The notes beneath the pieces are model-generated. The model was not told the DNA's origin, searched no databases, and saw only the letters and a list, made by a program, of their open reading frames with translations. Both the position numbers and the translations under genes were made by a program. This document shows, in pieces, positions 1 through 5,552 of a stretch of DNA of 7,195 nucleotides (its first letter is position 1; each line of letters begins with the position of its first letter). The DNA comes from Thermoplasmata archaeon. GTDB lineage: Archaea; Thermoplasmatota; Thermoplasmata; RBG-16-68-12. The stretch is from positions 1 through 7,195 of the forward strand of contig DUJI01000199.1 in the NCBI GenBank assembly GCA_013329855.1, given 5' to 3'.

Positions 1-1
1 C

Positions 2-328
2 GAGGCGGATGCCGCGATCAAGGACGCGCGCCGAGCGCTGAAGGAGGGCAACTACGTCCGCGCCCTGGAGCACGTGGACCGGGCCCACGGCGCGTTCGTC
101 CGGCGGAGGAACGCCCGGGAGGCCCTGGCCAAGTCCCTCGCGGAGACCCAGAGGCGGGTCGAGCTGCTCAACAACGCGGACTTCCCCATGCTCCCCGACG
201 TCCAGGAGGTCCTCGGCCGCGCGGAGCGCGAATTCCGTCAGGGGAACTACTCGGGGTCGAGCGAGGACCTGCAGATTGCGACGGTCCTCCTGAGCCAGGG
301 GTCCCGGCCCGCGGCACCGCGGCCGTGA
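2..328 (+). CDS. C-terminal part of a helical repeat protein of unknown function (5' partial)
   Basis: The reading frame is open to the left edge, so this is the last 108 residues of a longer protein. Its GTG at 74 is an internal valine codon, not a supported start. The visible part is rich in A, R, E and L and should be almost wholly alpha-helical. Two similar segments sit about 65 residues apart: ALKEGNYVRALEHVDRA (residues 12-28) and EFRQGNYSGSSEDLQIA (77-93). They look like TPR-like or coiled-coil hairpin repeats. A short A/P/R tail ends the protein. No catalytic motif, signal peptide or membrane segment is visible. Proteins with such A/E/R-rich helical repeats are common in high-GC archaea and often carry other domains upstream, outside this window. 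I do not recognise the family and assign no function. The next gene starts 39 bases downstream on the same strand. Confidence 0.72.
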   Translation, partial: EADAAIKDARRALKEGNYVRALEHVDRAHGAFVRRRNAREALAKSLAETQRRVELLNNADFPMLPDVQEVLGRAEREFRQGNYSGSSEDLQIATVLLSQGSRPAAPRP

Positions 329-367
329 GCGTCGGTCTTAAGGGCCACGACTCATTCCCCCGCCGGG

Positions 368-979
368 ATGGGAGAGCACTACTCCTCTGCGAGGCCGACC
401 TCCCGCCGGCGACCCGCCGAAGTGTCCGTCGTGGTCCACGGTCTGCCGCTGACCCTGCAGACCGACGCGGGCGTCTTCTCCCGCGGCTCCTTGGATCGCG
501 GGACGGAGCTCCTCATCGAGGCCCTCGACCTCGGGCCGTGCGAGCTCATCCTGGACCTGGGCTGCGGATACGGGGCCATCGGGATCGCGGCCTCGAGACT
601 CTCCGATGGCGGGCACGTCGTCCTCACGGACGTGAACGAGCGCGCGGTACGCCTGGCTCGCGAGAACCTGCGGGCGAACCGGGTGACGAACGCCGAGGTG
701 CGCGCCGGGGACCTGTACGAGCCCGTGGCGGGGATGGCGTTCGACCACATCGTCTGTAACCCGCCGATCCGCGCGGGACGCGCCGTGGTCGATCGGATCG
801 TGTCCGAGGCGCCCGCTCACCTCCTGGACGGAGGGCGGCTCTGGCTCGTGGCCCGCACGCGGCAGGGCGCTGACGCGATCCGGACGCGGATGGCGAACGC
901 CTTCGGGCACGCGGAGATCGTCCGTCGAGGGAGCGGGTACAAGGTGCTCTGCTCGGCCAAGGAGGCGCGATCTCCATGA
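368..979 (+). CDS. Class I SAM-dependent methyltransferase, MJ0882/RsmC-like (MTS domain)
   Basis: This 203-residue protein is a Rossmann-fold methyltransferase of the small-domain (MTS) type. It matches the layout I recall for Methanocaldococcus MJ0882: an N-terminal HYSSARPTS stretch (residues 4-12), then TDAGVFSRGSLDRGT (32-46), the SAM-binding glycine motif DLGCGYG (63-69), an acidic residue after strand 2 (TDVN, 87-90), and the catalytic NPPIRAG motif (131-137). NPPI followed by R is typical of the RsmC/RsmD-type guanine-N2 methyltransferases acting on rRNA, so an rRNA or other RNA target is likely but not shown. Length is normal for the archaeal single-domain form, which lacks the N-terminal duplicate of bacterial RsmC. 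The ATG at 368 puts the HYSSARP motif at the expected place. No good Shine-Dalgarno is seen. A weak TCTTAAG element at 336-342, about 28 bases upstream, could give a nearly leaderless transcript. The next gene begins 19 bases after its stop. Confidence 0.9.
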   Translation: MGEHYSSARPTSRRRPAEVSVVVHGLPLTLQTDAGVFSRGSLDRGTELLIEALDLGPCELILDLGCGYGAIGIAASRLSDGGHVVLTDVNERAVRLARENLRANRVTNAEVRAGDLYEPVAGMAFDHIVCNPPIRAGRAVVDRIVSEAPAHLLDGGRLWLVARTRQGADAIRTRMANAFGHAEIVRRGSGYKVLCSAKEARSP

Positions 980-998
980 AGCCCCGGCGGGGTGGTCT

Positions 999-1613
999 GT
1001 GAGCCCGCCGCGCGTCCTCGGCCGCGCGGGGTGGCGCTACCTCCGCCACCCGGGGACGGACCGCGCGACGCTTTCCGCGACGGACGACGGGTTCCGGCTC
1101 GCCGGGATCGCGAGGCTTCGCTTCCCGGATGGGGCGACCCAGATCCGGTACGCCTTCGCGTGCGATCCCGAATGGCGGCCGCAGACCGCACAGGTGGACC
1201 TTCGACAGGGCCGCGAGAAGCGCTTCCTCCACGCGGAGATCAGCCCGGACCGCAAGTGGACGATCGACAGCTTCCGCCACCCCGAACTCCGCGGCTTCAC
1301 GGACATCGACCTGTCCGCGAGCCCGTCGACGAACACGCTCGCCCTGCGGCGACTCGCGCTGCCCGTCGGGGGGAGCGCGGAGATTGACGTGGCCTGGATC
1401 GTCTTCCCGGACCTCGAGATCCGCGCGGTCCGGCAGCGGTACCACCGGGTATCCGAGCGGCACTACCGCTACGAAGGATTGCACAACGGCTTCGTCGCGG
1501 AGTTCGACGTGGACGAGGTGGGCCTCGTGACCGACTACCCGGATTTCTGGGAACAGATCCCGCCGTCCCGGAGGCGGGGGGCGCGACCCCGGTCGCCTCG
1601 GAGACGCTCGTAA
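999..1613 (+). CDS. Putative glycolipid-binding protein (DUF1089/PF06475-like)
   Basis: The 204-residue product resembles the putative glycolipid-binding family (PA1994-like, formerly DUF1089). Family hallmarks in order are an N-terminal W with a following D (residues 12-21), YAFACDPEWR (51-60), the signature GFTDIDLSASPSTNTLALRR (99-118), a V-W-x-x-x-P stretch (VAWIVFPDLE, 131-140), Y148, and the C-terminal VDEVGLVTDYPDFW (171-184). The fold is a single beta-rich domain. The biochemical role is poorly defined even for the family, so lipid or glycolipid binding is a family label, not a demonstrated activity. No signal peptide or membrane segment is visible, so it is probably cytoplasmic. The last 18 residues are an R/P-rich tail. 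The GTG start at 999 is supported by a purine-rich GGGGTGGT (989-996) just upstream and by the 19-base gap from the methyltransferase, with which it is probably co-transcribed. The family is best known from bacteria, so transfer is possible. Confidence 0.82.
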   Translation: MSPPRVLGRAGWRYLRHPGTDRATLSATDDGFRLAGIARLRFPDGATQIRYAFACDPEWRPQTAQVDLRQGREKRFLHAEISPDRKWTIDSFRHPELRGFTDIDLSASPSTNTLALRRLALPVGGSAEIDVAWIVFPDLEIRAVRQRYHRVSERHYRYEGLHNGFVAEFDVDEVGLVTDYPDFWEQIPPSRRRGARPRSPRRRS

Positions 1614-1624
1614 ACCCTTTTATA
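1612..1624 (+). promoter_or_regulatory. BRE/TATA promoter of the rpsM-rpsD-rpsK-rpoD operon
   Basis: AAACCCTTTTATA is an A/T island in very GC-rich DNA and has the form of an archaeal BRE followed by a TATA box. It begins at the stop codon of the preceding gene and lies 43-55 bases before the rpsM ATG. With the usual spacing of about 25 bases, transcription would start near 1645-1650, leaving a leader of about 20 bases. That leader contains GGGGAT (1655-1660), a weak ribosome binding site six bases from the ATG. Two other promoters in this window share the AAACC-TT-W-ATA pattern. Confidence 0.7.
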
Positions 1625-1666
1625 CCTCCTGGAGTTTGGGACACCATCCCACCCGGGGATTGTTAA

Positions 1667-2347
1667 ATGCCTGAGGATGAGGAAGCACCTGAACCGGAGG
1701 CACCGCCCTCGCCGGCCGAAGGCAGGAAGCCGGAGAAGCCCAAGAAGGAGAAGAAGGAAGAGAAGGCGGAAGAGCCGAAGGCCAAGGCCCCGAAGAAGCT
1801 CGAGGGCGTCAAGGAGGACTTCCGCTACATCGTCCGGATGGCCAACACGGACCTCGACGGGACGCGGTCCGTCGCGTACGCCCTCACCGCGATCGACGGC
1901 GTCGGCATCCGGGTCGCGGAGGCCCTCGCGGACACGGTCGGCGTGTCACGCACGGAGCGGCTCGGCAACCTGTCCGAGACCCAGACGGACCAGATCGAGG
2001 CGACCCTGGGCAAGCTCGGGGAATCGTTCCCGGAGTGGATGGTGAACCGGCCCCGGGACTGGGAGAGCGGTCTCGACCTCCATGCGTTCGGATCGGACTG
2101 GAACCTCCGGGTGCGGGACGACATCAACCGGATGAAGATGATCCGATCCTACAAGGGCGTCCGCCACGAGACGGGCCAGAAGGTCCGCGGTCAGCGCACA
2201 CGGAGCAACGGCCGCACCGGCCTCACGGTCGGGGTCACGAAGAAGGCGGCCCTCGCGGCGCAGGCCGCCAAGAAGGAGGAAGAGGGCGGCAAAGCCAAGA
2301 AGGAAGAGAAGCCCGCCGCGGCTCCCAAGGAAGAGAAGAAGGAGTGA
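1667..2347 (+). CDS. rpsM: 30S ribosomal protein uS13 with long charged N- and C-terminal extensions
   Basis: This is the archaeal uS13 protein of the small-subunit head, which contacts helix 42 of 16S rRNA, the A/P-site tRNAs and uL5. The core covers residues 49-192: DFRYIVRMANTDLDG (51-65), the helix-hairpin-helix TAIDGVGIRVAEALA (74-88), and the conserved basic tail SYKGVRHETGQKVRGQRTR (161-179) followed by NGRTGLTVGV. The protein is 226 residues, against roughly 150-170 for most archaeal homologues. The excess is an N-terminal extension of about 48 residues (acidic/Pro-rich, then K/E-rich) and a C-terminal K/E/A tail of about 34 residues. The ATG at 1667 follows a clear promoter, and I see no good start nearer the core, so the N-terminal extension appears to be translated. 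It heads the operon. Its stop codon lies inside GGAGTGAG (2341-2348), which serves as the ribosome binding site for rpsD. Confidence 0.96.
   Translation: MPEDEEAPEPEAPPSPAEGRKPEKPKKEKKEEKAEEPKAKAPKKLEGVKEDFRYIVRMANTDLDGTRSVAYALTAIDGVGIRVAEALADTVGVSRTERLGNLSETQTDQIEATLGKLGESFPEWMVNRPRDWESGLDLHAFGSDWNLRVRDDINRMKMIRSYKGVRHETGQKVRGQRTRSNGRTGLTVGVTKKAALAAQAAKKEEEGGKAKKEEKPAAAPKEEKKE
2341..2347 (+). promoter_or_regulatory. Shine-Dalgarno GGAGTGA for rpsD, overlapping the rpsM stop
   Basis: GGAGTGA is close to the archaeal consensus GGAGGTGA and ends four bases before the TTG at 2352. It contains the rpsM stop codon. It supports the unusual TTG as the start of uS4 and suggests translational coupling. 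Confidence 0.6.
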
Positions 2348-2351
2348 GTCC

Positions 2352-2972
2352 TTGGGCGATCCTAAGTTCTCCCGCGCGCACTTCGAGCGGCCCTCCCATC
2401 CCTGGGAGGCCGAACGCATCAAGACGGAGAACGAGCTCCTCAAAAAGTACGGGCTCAAGAACAAGAAGGAGCTCTGGCGGTCCCAGTACACCCTGCGGCG
2501 ATTCCGGCAGCGGGCCCGGGAGCTCCAGGCCCTCGTCCGCACGGGCAACCAGCAGGCGGAGAAGGAGCGGGAGCAGCTCCTCCGGCGGCTGGGCCGGCTC
2601 GGCCTCCTGCCCCTGGAGGGCACCACGCTGGACGACGTCCTCGCCCTGGACGTCGAGGCGCTCCTCTCCCGACGCCTCCAGACCCTCACGTTCCTCAAGG
2701 GACTCGCCTTCACGCCGCGCCAGGCGCGGCAGTTCATCGTCCACGGGCACGTGTCCGTGGAAGGGCGCCGGGTCACGATCCCCGGATACCTCGTGAACCG
2801 CCAGGAGGAGAACCTGATCGTCTACGACGAGCGTTCGCCCATCGCGAACGACCTCCACCCGGTGCGCCAGGGCGCCCAGCCCGCCCCGGTCCCCGTCGAG
2901 GAGGAACCCGAGGGCGAGGCGGGACCCGCTCCGGCACCCCAGGCCGAAGCCCCCAGGGAGGAGCGAGCATGA
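2352..2972 (+). CDS. rpsD: 30S ribosomal protein uS4 (TTG start)
   Basis: uS4 is a primary 16S rRNA-binding protein of the small-subunit body and part of the mRNA entry site. The 206-residue product begins [18 protein letters not shown], the characteristic archaeal uS4 N-terminus. This fixes the start at TTG 2352, four bases after a strong ribosome binding site. [10 protein letters not shown] (residues 35-44) and the helical N-terminal rRNA-binding domain follow. The S4 RNA-binding domain spans about residues 105-160 ([14 protein letters not shown], then [24 protein letters not shown]). After about residue 172 comes a Pro/Glu/Ala-rich, probably disordered tail of about 35 residues that is not part of the core fold. 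The gene lies four bases after rpsM, and its stop overlaps the rpsK start as ATGA, so the three genes are translated from one message. Confidence 0.96.
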   Translation: MGDPKFSRAHFERPSHPWEAERIKTENELLKKYGLKNKKELWRSQYTLRRFRQRARELQALVRTGNQQAEKEREQLLRRLGRLGLLPLEGTTLDDVLALDVEALLSRRLQTLTFLKGLAFTPRQARQFIVHGHVSVEGRRVTIPGYLVNRQEENLIVYDERSPIANDLHPVRQGAQPAPVPVEEEPEGEAGPAPAPQAEAPREERA

Positions 2973-3352
2973 CCAAGTGGGGCATCGCGCACGTGTACGC
3001 GTCGTACAACAACATCATCATCACGCTGACGGACATCACGGGCTCCGAGACGATCACAAAGGCCACAGGCGGCATGGTCGTCAAGGCCGCGAAGGACGAG
3101 GCCTCGCCCTACGCCGCGATGAAGGCCGCGGAGCGCATCGCGGACGCCGCGAAGGAGAAGGGAATCGACTCGATTCACGTCCGCGTCCGCGCGCCCGGAG
3201 GGAACCGATCCAAGAGCCCGGGACCCGGCGCCCAGTCCGCGATCCGCGCGCTCTCCCGCGCGGGCCTGCGCATCGGGCGGATCGAGGAAGTGACCCCCGT
3301 CCCCCATGACGGGACGAAGCCCAAGGGCGGCCGCCGCGGCCGGAGGGTGTAG
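2969..3352 (+). CDS. rpsK: 30S ribosomal protein uS11
   Basis: uS11 sits on the platform of the small subunit near the mRNA exit and the Shine-Dalgarno helix. The 127-residue product is of normal archaeal length. It begins [22 protein letters not shown] (residues 4-25), continues with the conserved [18 protein letters not shown] (34-51) and [21 protein letters not shown] (69-89), and ends with the basic [16 protein letters not shown] tail (112-127). All family landmarks are present without extensions. The ATG at 2969 overlaps the rpsD stop as ATGA and follows the purine-rich ribosome binding site AGGGAGGAG (2955-2963). The stop lies five bases before rpoD, whose ribosome binding site is inside the end of this gene. 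Confidence 0.97.
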   Translation: MTKWGIAHVYASYNNIIITLTDITGSETITKATGGMVVKAAKDEASPYAAMKAAERIADAAKEKGIDSIHVRVRAPGGNRSKSPGPGAQSAIRALSRAGLRIGRIEEVTPVPHDGTKPKGGRRGRRV

Positions 3353-3357
3353 GCGCG

Positions 3358-4191
3358 ATGAAGGCCAAGTTGCTGGCCCACCGGGAGGACTTCGTGAAGG
3401 CCCTCCTGGAGGAGACGGAGCCCGCCTTCGTGAACGCGCTCCGACGCGTGCTCATCGCGGACGTCCCCAAGATGGCCATCGAGGACGTCGAGTTCCACCT
3501 GGGCCCGATCCGCGCGGAGGACGGCCGCGAGTACGAGTCCGTCGCCCCCCTGTTCGACGAGATCGTGGCCCACCGCCTCGGCCTCGTTCCCATCCCGACC
3601 GACCTGTCCCTGTACAACCGCCGCGAGGACTGCCCGACCTGCCATGGGGAGGGCTGCCCCAACTGCACGATCATCTACTCCCTGAACAAGCGCGGCCCCG
3701 GGCTCGTGACGTCCGCGGACATGGAGCCCATCGGGGACACGAAGCTCCGGCCCAAGGACCAGGGGATCCCCATCGTCCAGCTTGCGGAGGGCCAGGCCAT
3801 CCTGATCTACGCGACGGCCCAGCTCGGCACGGGCAAGGACCACGCGAAGTGGCAGGCCACCCACGGGGTCGGGTACGCCTACTACCCGACCCTCAAGGCG
3901 GGCAGCAAGACCGTGGACACCCTGGATCCGAACGTCCCCTTCTGCTCGGCCCACATGCTCACGACCTCCCTCGAGGAGGAGACCGTGGAGCTCCCGGGCG
4001 AATGCACGCAGTGCGCCAAGTTCCGGGACGCGTACAAGGTCGACTCCGTGAAGATCGCGAGCGATCCGACCCGATTCGTGCTCCAGTTCGAGACGGACGG
4101 CTCCATCCCGGCGAAGGACGTCCTCCTGAAGGCGCTGGACATCCTGGCGGAGCGGTTCGGGGACCTGGCGGCGCAAGCGGACGCGCTGTGA
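3358..4191 (+). CDS. rpoD: DNA-directed RNA polymerase subunit D (Rpo3)
   Basis: This is the archaeal counterpart of bacterial alpha and eukaryotic Rpb3. It pairs with subunit L to nucleate polymerase assembly. The 277-residue protein has the N-terminal dimerisation part (FVNALRRVLIADVPKMAIEDVEF, split over residues 24-46), DEIVAHRLGLVPI (67-79), and an insert with four cysteines (C92, C95, C100, C103, pattern CPTCHGEGCPNC). That insert resembles the zinc-binding loop of eukaryotic Rpb3. A ferredoxin-like region follows with C196, C216 and C219. The position where a fourth cluster cysteine would be expected (222) is Phe, so the iron-sulfur cluster found in some archaeal D subunits may be absent or altered. 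The C-terminal dimerisation helix is about residues 251-275. GGAGGGTG at 3342-3349, inside rpsK, is the ribosome binding site. This is the last gene of the block; the usual L18e gene does not follow. Confidence 0.96.
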   Translation: MKAKLLAHREDFVKALLEETEPAFVNALRRVLIADVPKMAIEDVEFHLGPIRAEDGREYESVAPLFDEIVAHRLGLVPIPTDLSLYNRREDCPTCHGEGCPNCTIIYSLNKRGPGLVTSADMEPIGDTKLRPKDQGIPIVQLAEGQAILIYATAQLGTGKDHAKWQATHGVGYAYYPTLKAGSKTVDTLDPNVPFCSAHMLTTSLEEETVELPGECTQCAKFRDAYKVDSVKIASDPTRFVLQFETDGSIPAKDVLLKALDILAERFGDLAAQADAL

Positions 4192-4207
4192 GGGCCGCCT
4201 AAACCAC

Positions 4208-4228
4208 CCCCTCGGACGATCCGTGGGG
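4208..4228 (+). other. Imperfect hairpin in the rpoD-repressor gap
   Basis: The right arm CCGTGGGG (4221-4228) pairs with CCCCTCGG (4208-4215), giving seven G-C pairs with one T-T mismatch around a five-base loop (ACGAT). It starts 17 bases after the rpoD stop. No T-run follows, so it is not a classical archaeal terminator. It may slow or stop read-through from the ribosomal operon, protect the transcript end, or be a chance product of GC-rich sequence. Confidence 0.35.
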
Positions 4229-4229
4229 C

Positions 4230-4240
4230 AAACCTTAATA
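4230..4240 (+). promoter_or_regulatory. BRE/TATA promoter of the BlaI-like repressor gene
   Basis: AAACCTTAATA combines a BRE-like AAACC with a TTAATA TATA element (4235-4240). The expected start about 25 bases downstream is near 4262-4265, at or just before the GTG start codon, so the message would be leaderless or nearly so. The identical 11-mer recurs at 7007-7017. Confidence 0.65.
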
Positions 4241-4241
4241 A

Positions 4242-4263
4242 GATTACTATCACTATAGTCATC
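4242..4263 (+). promoter_or_regulatory. Palindromic candidate operator for the BlaI-like repressor
   Basis: The site is a dyad: GAT (4242-4244) and ACTAT (4246-4250) are mirrored by ATAGT (4255-4259) and ATC (4261-4263) around a four-base centre, with one mismatch per arm. It fills the space between the TATA element and the expected transcription start of the repressor gene, where bound protein should block initiation. BlaI/MecI proteins bind short dyads, with TACA-N-TGTA as the classic core, so autoregulation is plausible. Binding itself is inferred. Confidence 0.55.
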
Positions 4264-4264
4264 C

Positions 4265-4645
4265 GTGGAACTCGGCGATCTCGAGCTGGCCGTCCTGCGG
4301 GCAGTCCGCACCCTGGGGGAGGCGTCCTCGGGCGACGTCTACGACGAGGTCCGGAAGTCCCGGGATGTCGCCTACACCTCCGTGACCACGACCCTGTACC
4401 GTCTCGTGGACAAGGATCTGATCACCGTCCGGAGGCAGAGCGAGAAGCGGGTCTTCTACCGGATCAAGGACGGACGGGCCTACCGGAAGGTCATGGCCAC
4501 CATGGTCGATTCCCTCCTGGACACGTTCGGCGGCGCAGCCGTCTCCTATCTGCTGGAGAACCCCGACCGGCTGGAACCGGCTCAGGAGGCGACCCTCCGG
4601 AACGAGGTGAAGCAGCGCCGCAAGAAGGAATCGCTCCATGCCTAG
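4265..4645 (+). CDS. BlaI/MecI-family winged-helix transcriptional repressor
   Basis: The 126-residue protein has the length and layout of the penicillinase-repressor family (PF03965). An N-terminal winged helix (about residues 1-70) begins LGDLELAVLRAV. Its recognition helix is AYTSVTTTLYRLVDKDL (36-52), matching the family pattern YtTv-TtL-RL--KGl. The wing is RRQSEKRVFYRI (56-67). A C-terminal helical dimerisation region follows (about 75-120, including LLDTFGGAAVSYLLEN). In bacteria such proteins are dimers that repress a target and are inactivated when the membrane protease BlaR1/MecR1 triggers their cleavage. The GTG at 4265 is the only reasonable start, because an in-frame TAG lies at 4256-4258. 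The gene overlaps the membrane metallopeptidase gene by eight bases, as expected for such a pair. The ligand or signal is unknown, and archaea lack peptidoglycan, so a beta-lactam response is unlikely. Confidence 0.88.
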   Translation: MELGDLELAVLRAVRTLGEASSGDVYDEVRKSRDVAYTSVTTTLYRLVDKDLITVRRQSEKRVFYRIKDGRAYRKVMATMVDSLLDTFGGAAVSYLLENPDRLEPAQEATLRNEVKQRRKKESLHA

Positions 4646-5552
4646 TCCCCTCGAGCCCATCCTGGAGGCCCTGGTCGCCTACTGGACGTCGCCGCTGACG
4701 CTGTCCATCGTCGCGGTCTGCGCCACGTCCATGGCCACCCTCCTCTACGTGTTCCTCACGAACGCACGCAACGCGAAGCTCCGCGTCAGCCTGCTCACGG
4801 GCTTCTACGTGCTCACCGTCTTCTTCTGGCTCTTCCTGGCGACAAGCCTGTTCTTCTGCATCGCCCAGGCCCGAATGGTGGCCTACCAGACGGCGGGCAT
4901 CCGCACGGCCGCGGCGAGCGCCGTCCTCGTGGCCCTCGTGTCCGCCAGCGTCCTCTCCTACCTGGTCTGGCGCTTCGCCGCCCACCGGGTGCTTCACCGG
5001 CTCACCCCGCGGCCCCTCCGCCAGGAGGAGCTCTGGCTCCAGGACTACGTCCGCCTCCTCGCCCAGTTCGAGGGGGTGCACCCCGTGCCCGTCCTGGTCG
5101 TGGAACGGGACGAGCCCCTGGCCATGGCCGTCGGGGGCAAGCGGGCCGCGATCCTCATTTCCGGGGGCATGCTCCGCCTTCTCGACCGGGAGGAAACCGA
5201 GACGACCCTGGCCCACGAGCTCATGCACCTCAAGCACCACGACGCGGAGTTCAAGGTCTTCTCCACGGTGTTCTCCCGGATCCTGTTCTTCGATCCCTTC
5301 AGCAAGTTCTTCGATCCCGCGGTGCACCGCGAGCGCGAGTATCTCGCGGACGAGATGAGCGGCCGCTCCACGAGCAAGCCGGCCGCGCTGGCCTCCGCCC
5401 TCCTCAAGATCGCCGACCGGGGGCCACCGCCGCGCCTTCTGGGGGGCCTGAGCATCTACGGCGTCGGCCACAGCGTCTTCAGCCGGTATCCGCCCTTGAA
5501 GGAGCGCGTCGAGCGCCTCCTCCTGCTCTCGGACCTGCTCCGTGCCCCGTGA
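4638..5552 (+). CDS. BlaR1-like (M56/M48-type) integral membrane zinc metallopeptidase
   Basis: The 304-residue protein has three hydrophobic segments (about residues 19-41, 51-77 and 90-112) followed by a gluzincin-type protease domain. The zinc site is [12 protein letters not shown] (191-202), with the HExxH motif at 193-197. The third ligand is probably Glu234 in EREYLADE (232-239), an ExxxD arrangement. The [11 protein letters not shown] stretch (217-227) between them resembles BlaR1/M56 proteins, although parts also resemble M48 (HtpX/Ste24). A conserved-looking end ([14 protein letters not shown], 284-297) closes the domain. Basic residues flank the loop at 42-50 and the stretch after segment 3. 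By the positive-inside rule the catalytic domain should be cytoplasmic, where the repressor is. No extracellular penicillin-binding-like sensor is present. The ATG at 4638 overlaps the repressor stop and follows AAGGA (4625-4629). The 3' end overlaps the convergent phosphoesterase gene by 74 bases. Confidence 0.85.
   Translation: MPSPLEPILEALVAYWTSPLTLSIVAVCATSMATLLYVFLTNARNAKLRVSLLTGFYVLTVFFWLFLATSLFFCIAQARMVAYQTAGIRTAAASAVLVALVSASVLSYLVWRFAAHRVLHRLTPRPLRQEELWLQDYVRLLAQFEGVHPVPVLVVERDEPLAMAVGGKRAAILISGGMLRLLDREETETTLAHELMHLKHHDAEFKVFSTVFSRILFFDPFSKFFDPAVHREREYLADEMSGRSTSKPAALASALLKIADRGPPPRLLGGLSIYGVGHSVFSRYPPLKERVERLLLLSDLLRAP

Noticed and set aside
336..342. TCTTAAG as promoter of the methyltransferase gene
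   Set aside because: The spacing is acceptable, but it is short and lacks the AAACC element of the other promoters. It is too weak to list as a feature.
624..1484. 286-codon antisense open frame across the methyltransferase and glycolipid-binding genes
   Set aside because: It has R/A/P-rich low-complexity translation and is opposed by two genes with family signatures.
1727..1790. Purine-rich AAGAAGG-type run in rpsM considered as a frameshift or internal initiation site
   Set aside because: It simply encodes the K/E-rich extension. The frame is continuous into the conserved uS13 core and no start codon is well placed.
3306..4202. 298-codon plus-strand frame overlapping rpoD
   Set aside because: It is an out-of-frame reading of rpoD with R/G/P-rich composition.
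3175..4311. 378-codon antisense open frame across rpsK, rpoD and the repressor start
   Set aside because: It is a shadow of high-GC coding sequence, antisense to well-identified genes, with no recognisable domain.
4491..5471. 326-codon antisense open frame across the repressor and peptidase genes
   Set aside because: Its G/E/H/R-rich translation has no motif, and the plus strand holds the clear repressor and HExxH protease.
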